Origin: DAOTWA01 sp034435955
GTDB taxonomy: Bacteria; Chloroflexota; Anaerolineae; Anaerolineales; Anaerolineaceae
DNA: 36,710 nt
Reading direction: 5' to 3'
Assembly: GCA_034435955.1 (NCBI GenBank)
Contig: DAOTWA010000006.1
Coordinates: 1 to 36,710, forward strand
The stretch's first letter is position 1. Every line of letters starts with the position of its first letter. Below, one piece after another: positions 33,472-36,710 of this stretch. The notes below the pieces were generated by a model. It had not been told where the DNA came from. It did no database searches and saw only the letters and a list, made by a program, of their open reading frames with translations. Both the position numbers and the translations under genes were made by a program.

Positions 33472-34534
33472 GCCATCACCCGGCGGCGCTCGCTGGTCGC
33501 TCGGCCATCGGCGCATGCCTACCGCCGTGGGTACGCTTGAAATCGACTCGCCGTCGATGGACGACCTGGATGAGATCCTGGATCTGGCCGGCGAAGATGT
33601 CATTGCTTATGTGCTGCCACAAGGTGGAGAGGTCTTTCGCCAGCCGGTATCCCGTTTGCGCCCTAAGGATTTGGAAAGGCTGGAGGCCTGCGTGCCCTTC
33701 TTCCCCGGGCGCAACCGCACAACCTTCGCGGTGGCTCGCGCAGCGATGGAACGACGGCCCCACAACCGCCATTACCTGCTATGCGAGACGGCTTTCTTCG
33801 CAGAACTGCCATTGCCTGAACGCGCCTACGGTTTGCCCTACGAGCTGTACGAAAAAGGAATTCGCCGATACGGCGGTGATGGCCTCTGTCATCAATGGGT
33901 GTGGGAGCAGGTGTGCGCCCGTTTCGTTGCCAGCCGGCTGCTCAGCGTCCACCTGGGAGACGCCCCCAGCCTGGCCGCCATTCTGGAGGGGCGCCCGGTG
34001 GGGACCAGCATGGGTTTTACGCCGGTAGAAGGCATTCCATCGGCCAATGGAGTGGGTGATCTGGACCCGGCCATCGTGCTGCTTTTGCGCGAGAAGGGGA
34101 TGAGTGTGGCCGAGCTTGAACATTTATTCATAAATGGAAGCGGCTGGTCGGCCATGGTGGGCCGGCCGGTGGGCTTCGAGAGTCTGTTGCGAGGCCAGAC
34201 GCCGCCCCTGCAAGCTGCGCGTGAACACTTGCGCGCTGCGCTGTTAAAGGCCATCGGCGCCGGGGTGGCTGCACTGGGGAGTGTGGATACGCTGGCCTTC
34301 GCCAGCCGGGATGTCTCTTCTGCCCTGACGCTGATTACCGAACTCGGTCACGGTATGGATATCGCGGGCGGGTCGCTCCTGGCCGTGCCGGTGCAGGCCG
34401 GCGACTTTTGGGAGCTGTCTCCGAAAGGCTCAGAATTGCGGATCGTTGCGCTGGAATACGAGAGGCACGCGGCCCTGGCCGGCTGGGTGGAGAAGGGGAA
34501 AGAGAATAGTAAAACCGAGGACAGGCGGGGATGA
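33458..34534 (+). CDS. Degenerate acetate-kinase paralogue, probable pseudokinase
   Basis: A 358-residue protein that lines up with the preceding kinase over its centre: LCETAFFAELPLPERAYGLPYEL matches FDTAFHVSLPPRASQYALPREL, and SMGFTPVEGIPSANGVGDLD matches TMGFSPLAGLVMGTRTGDLD. The active-site residues are lost: the N-terminal GSSS loop is replaced by FEPSPGGARW, the HRFVHGG block is missing, the catalytic Asp is Glu, YGFHG is YGGDG, and the GTRTGDLD Arg is absent. The frame is intact and the ribosome-binding site strong (GGAGG at 33448-33452, ATG 33458), so it is a maintained gene rather than debris. It overlaps the kinase gene by 14 bp, which implies co-translation and perhaps a heteromer. 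The Glu/Lys-rich tail ends without a clear terminator. Confidence 0.8.
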   Translation: MLLFEPSPGGARWSLGHRRMPTAVGTLEIDSPSMDDLDEILDLAGEDVIAYVLPQGGEVFRQPVSRLRPKDLERLEACVPFFPGRNRTTFAVARAAMERRPHNRHYLLCETAFFAELPLPERAYGLPYELYEKGIRRYGGDGLCHQWVWEQVCARFVASRLLSVHLGDAPSLAAILEGRPVGTSMGFTPVEGIPSANGVGDLDPAIVLLLREKGMSVAELEHLFINGSGWSAMVGRPVGFESLLRGQTPPLQAAREHLRAALLKAIGAGVAALGSVDTLAFASRDVSSALTLITELGHGMDIAGGSLLAVPVQAGDFWELSPKGSELRIVALEYERHAALAGWVEKGKENSKTEDRRG

Positions 34535-34648
34535 AATTTTTTAGACAGATAGAGTTACAATATACATAACTTAGCAGCATGGATACGATTTCACAATTGA
34601 ATTGACCGGCAACAGGCTCCTTCCACAGCAGGGATGAAGGAGGAAGAA

Positions 34649-35371
34649 ATGAAGGCTGCATTGCGTATCCTCGGCTCGGGCGTATTTTTCGCCATGCTAT
34701 TGGCAGGCTGCGCAGCCCTATCCTCGCCCACGGCGACGCCCACCTCCCCGCCCCCGGCGCCGACGGACACGCCGGCACCGCCCACACCCACCCCCGAACC
34801 CAGCCCGACGCCTACCCAGCCCTACACCCCTATCGAGGCTCAGGTGAATGTGTTTTCCCTCAATCTGCGCGCCGGCCCCGGCACGTTATTCAAATCCGGC
34901 GGGTATTACAACGTCGGAGCGAAGGTGACAGTGCTGGGCAAGGCACCCGGAGGGCAGTGGGTGAAGGTGAAGACGTTCGATAATAAGGATGGCTGGATGT
35001 TCGCCGACTTCCTGGACCTCAAGGATAAGATTACCGAGGTGCCGGTCGTACCCGTAGGGGATGCGATTGTCATCGAAGGGAAGGCAGCCGACGTTGCCGG
35101 CAACGGCATCCGCGGGATCAATGTGGCCATCACCCAGCAGAGCGGCAGCCAGACGCTGCGGGTCGACGCCATCAGCGGCGCGGATGGGACGTTTTACGCT
35201 TACCTGCCGACCACCAGCAGCGGCACGTGGTCGGCTGAGATCGTCGGCGTGGACTGCAGCAGCCCGATCATCGAGGGGAACTGCAAGTATTCGGGCACGT
35301 TCGATCCGAGCGGCAAGGTGACCATCGATTTGGGCCAGCTCAAGCCCATATTGTTTACGTATAAGAAATAA
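34649..35371 (+). CDS. SH3-domain lipoprotein with a Thr/Pro stalk and a C-terminal beta-sandwich
   Basis: A 240-residue exported protein. The signal ends in the lipobox LLAGC, followed by a long Thr/Pro-rich stalk (about residues 25-58) that would span the wall. A bacterial SH3 domain follows (NVFSLNLRAGPGTLFKSGG, GQWVKVKTF, GWMFADFLDL; about residues 65-128). The C-terminal part looks like a carboxypeptidase-regulatory-type beta-sandwich (GKAADVAGNGIRGINVAI, SGADGTFYAYLP), a fold common in surface binding proteins. ATG 34649 is preferred since AGGAGGA (34638-34644) lies just upstream; an in-frame ATG at 34634 precedes that site. No enzyme motif is seen; the role is probably wall or ligand binding. 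Confidence 0.85.
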   Translation: MKAALRILGSGVFFAMLLAGCAALSSPTATPTSPPPAPTDTPAPPTPTPEPSPTPTQPYTPIEAQVNVFSLNLRAGPGTLFKSGGYYNVGAKVTVLGKAPGGQWVKVKTFDNKDGWMFADFLDLKDKITEVPVVPVGDAIVIEGKAADVAGNGIRGINVAITQQSGSQTLRVDAISGADGTFYAYLPTTSSGTWSAEIVGVDCSSPIIEGNCKYSGTFDPSGKVTIDLGQLKPILFTYKK

Positions 35372-35574
35372 GTCAGTCGGCGGGCTTTGCGCCCGGTGAG
35401 GTTACCTGGCAGAATCGGAACTTGTCGGGCAGTTGTCTCCTGCTCAAATGGGAAACTCGCTCCTGCCAGAAAATGCTGCGCACGGCCGATAAGAGGCCGA
35501 TGATCCTCAGCGGCGCTCCTGCGACGGCGCCGATCACGGTCTGCGGGGCGATGAGATCAAGGGGGAAATCGTTT
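35372..35574. other. Gene-free gap between convergent genes
   Basis: This 203-bp stretch lies between the ends of the SH3 lipoprotein gene and the CPBP gene. It has short inverted repeats, for example CGGGC with GCCCG near 35380-35394 and GGCGC with GCGCC near 35512-35531, none followed by a T-run. No gene or known RNA is recognised. Confidence 0.4.
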
Positions 35575-36672
35575 TTACGCTGAAGGTGATCCGCCCTGTT
35601 TCAATCTCAGGGTGGGCAGCGGGTCGGTCTGCGCGTTGCCAGCGGCGGCGCGGCCGGCCGCCGGCGGGCGGTACTGCGCCAGGCGGATCTGCAGGCGCAA
35701 GTCGCCGTGGGTACGGCGCACCCACCACAGCACAAGCAGCCCGCCGAGCAGCAGCGCCAGCAGCCCCACCAGCCCGGCCTCAGGGCCAAAGGCGCCGCCC
35801 GTCCACAGGTTTGGGCCCGCCTGGCGGATGGCCAGAAACGAGACCGGCGGAACCCCGCCGCTGACCGGGAAGCCAAAGACGTTGCCCTGGAAGAAGTTCC
35901 ACGAGATGTGCAGGCCGATGGAGATAGCCAGCTCGCCGGTCAGCACGTAGCCCAGGCCGAGGAACAGGCCGGCGGCGATCAGATTCAGTGTGCTGGCGGC
36001 AGTCGCATGGGGGTTGCCCAGGTGAAGCAGGCCAAAGATCAGGGATGAAAGCAGGTAAGCCGTCCACAGCGAAGCGCGCGGGCCGACGGCAGGCAGGTTG
36101 AAGCCTTCAGCCAGATTGCGCAACTGGTAGCCGCGGAAGAGCATCTCCTCGTAAATGCCCACACACAGGTAGAGCACCCCCGCCTGGATCAATCCCGGCC
36201 AGAAAGGCAGCCCGACGTCGTGGCTGGCGAACGTCCCATCTACCTTCAGCCAACCGGCGGTCAATTCTGCGGCGAAGATCAACGCCATGAGCAGGCTGCC
36301 CAGGAGCAGGCCGAAGGCCAGGTCGCGCCACCAGTGGGCGCCGAAGTGGAAGCCGTAGTCACTCAACGGGCGATGATCGAGGTAGCGCGCCGCCAGCCAG
36401 TAGGTAAACAGCATCAGAACAAGGGTGAACAGCGCATCGACGGCCTGGAGAAAAGGAAAGTTGACGATTTTTTGGTTGATCAACGTGGCCAGCGCGTTCG
36501 GATCGGTGGCCACAGCGGCCGGGATCAGCCCGGCGACGAGCATGATCAGCAGGGCAGACAGGCTTAGAAACAGGCCAAAGAGAAGTCCGCCAATGAAAAA
36601 AATGGCGAATTGAATGAGGAGGCGCCAGAAGGCGCGCAGGCGGCGCTCTTCTGGATTAACGAATAGATTCAT
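35575..36672 (-). CDS. CPBP-family intramembrane metalloprotease
   Basis: A 365-residue membrane protein of the CPBP (Abi, Rce1-like) family with about eight hydrophobic helices. The three motifs are present: EExxxR as YEEMLFRGYQL, FxxxH as FGLLHLGN, and HxxxN as GLHISWNFFQG. Their Glu and His residues form the presumed zinc-less or metal-bound active site inside the membrane. Family members process prenylated proteins, bacteriocin precursors or anti-sigma factors. The usual domain is followed by one more helix (LVGLLALLLGGLLVLWWV) and a basic Arg/Pro/Ala-rich cytoplasmic tail. GGAGAG lies 9 nt before ATG 36672. The target is unknown; the membrane-tethered sigma fusion at 872-2542 is only a remote candidate. 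Confidence 0.88.
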   Translation of the reverse strand: MNLFVNPEERRLRAFWRLLIQFAIFFIGGLLFGLFLSLSALLIMLVAGLIPAAVATDPNALATLINQKIVNFPFLQAVDALFTLVLMLFTYWLAARYLDHRPLSDYGFHFGAHWWRDLAFGLLLGSLLMALIFAAELTAGWLKVDGTFASHDVGLPFWPGLIQAGVLYLCVGIYEEMLFRGYQLRNLAEGFNLPAVGPRASLWTAYLLSSLIFGLLHLGNPHATAASTLNLIAAGLFLGLGYVLTGELAISIGLHISWNFFQGNVFGFPVSGGVPPVSFLAIRQAGPNLWTGGAFGPEAGLVGLLALLLGGLLVLWWVRRTHGDLRLQIRLAQYRPPAAGRAAAGNAQTDPLPTLRLKQGGSPSA

Positions 36673-36710
36673 CCGTAAGCACTCTCCGCTTGCAGCGGTT
36701 TATTGTATTA

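Noticed and set aside
32287..33603. Long minus-strand open frame of about 440 codons opposite the acetate-kinase-family gene
   Set aside because: The plus strand has clear AckA motifs and a ribosome-binding site; the antisense product has no domain or start signal.
1..36710. CRISPR array, tRNA, rRNA, insertion sequence or prophage
   Set aside because: No regularly spaced identical repeats, cloverleaf with CCA-type end, rRNA stretch, transposase or integrase motif was seen on either strand.

Overview
The window is a chromosomal segment from a GC-rich bacterium and is almost fully coding. No rRNA, tRNA, CRISPR array, transposase or phage gene was seen. The gene style suggests a Chloroflexota member, probably Anaerolineae-like. 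It has lipoproteins with Thr/Pro-rich stalks and SH3 domains, PD40 and Asp-box beta-propellers, secreted proteins carrying a YxPxV-type motif, a sigma factor fused to a membrane segment, and frequent TTG/GTG starts behind strong GGAGG sites. This assignment is an inference from protein style; no marker phylogeny was possible.

Layout. 1-6.3 kb: a PEBP-type lipoprotein, a tiny repeat protein, a membrane-anchored ECF-like sigma protein divergent from a PD40 propeller lipoprotein, and a large secreted Asp-box propeller. 6.3-11.4 kb: a rightward run of a UroD/MtaA-like protein, a membrane-anchored alpha/beta hydrolase, an MFS carrier and a GT39-like membrane glycosyltransferase. 11.5-13.6 kb: a leftward pair made of a PIG-L deacetylase gene broken by an in-frame TGA, overlapping an aminotransferase. 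13.7-17 kb: 3-methyladenine DNA glycosylase, then leftward metG and a Crp-family regulator. 17-19.1 kb: an operator-like repeat region and an MFS protein with a C-terminal cyclic-nucleotide-binding domain. 19.2-24.5 kb: housekeeping genes, namely the primary sigma factor, YceD/DUF177, dITP/XTP pyrophosphatase, PPK2, a DinB-like protein and a NagD-like phosphatase. 24.5-27.7 kb: a complete B12 uptake unit (promoter, cobalamin riboswitch, intrinsic terminator, btuF-btuC-btuD). 27.8-30.2 kb: a thermonuclease lipoprotein and a phosphodiester glycosidase with an SH3 tail. 30.4-34.5 kb: adenine deaminase, an acetate-kinase-family protein and a degenerate second copy of that kinase. 34.6-36.7 kb: an SH3 lipoprotein and a CPBP membrane protease.

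Genes that plausibly work together: btuFCD under the riboswitch; the two overlapping kinase-family genes, which look like an active/inactive pair; the sigma fusion and the divergent PD40 lipoprotein, which share a 160-bp intergenic region; and the ade and glycosidase genes, which share a divergent promoter region with a perfect 9-bp inverted repeat between the two -35 boxes.

The observations most worth following up are the tandem acetate kinase and pseudokinase, the sigma-membrane-sensor fusion, the TGA inside the PIG-L gene, the MFS-cNMP fusion with its operator repeats, the ade leader, and the repeat microprotein.
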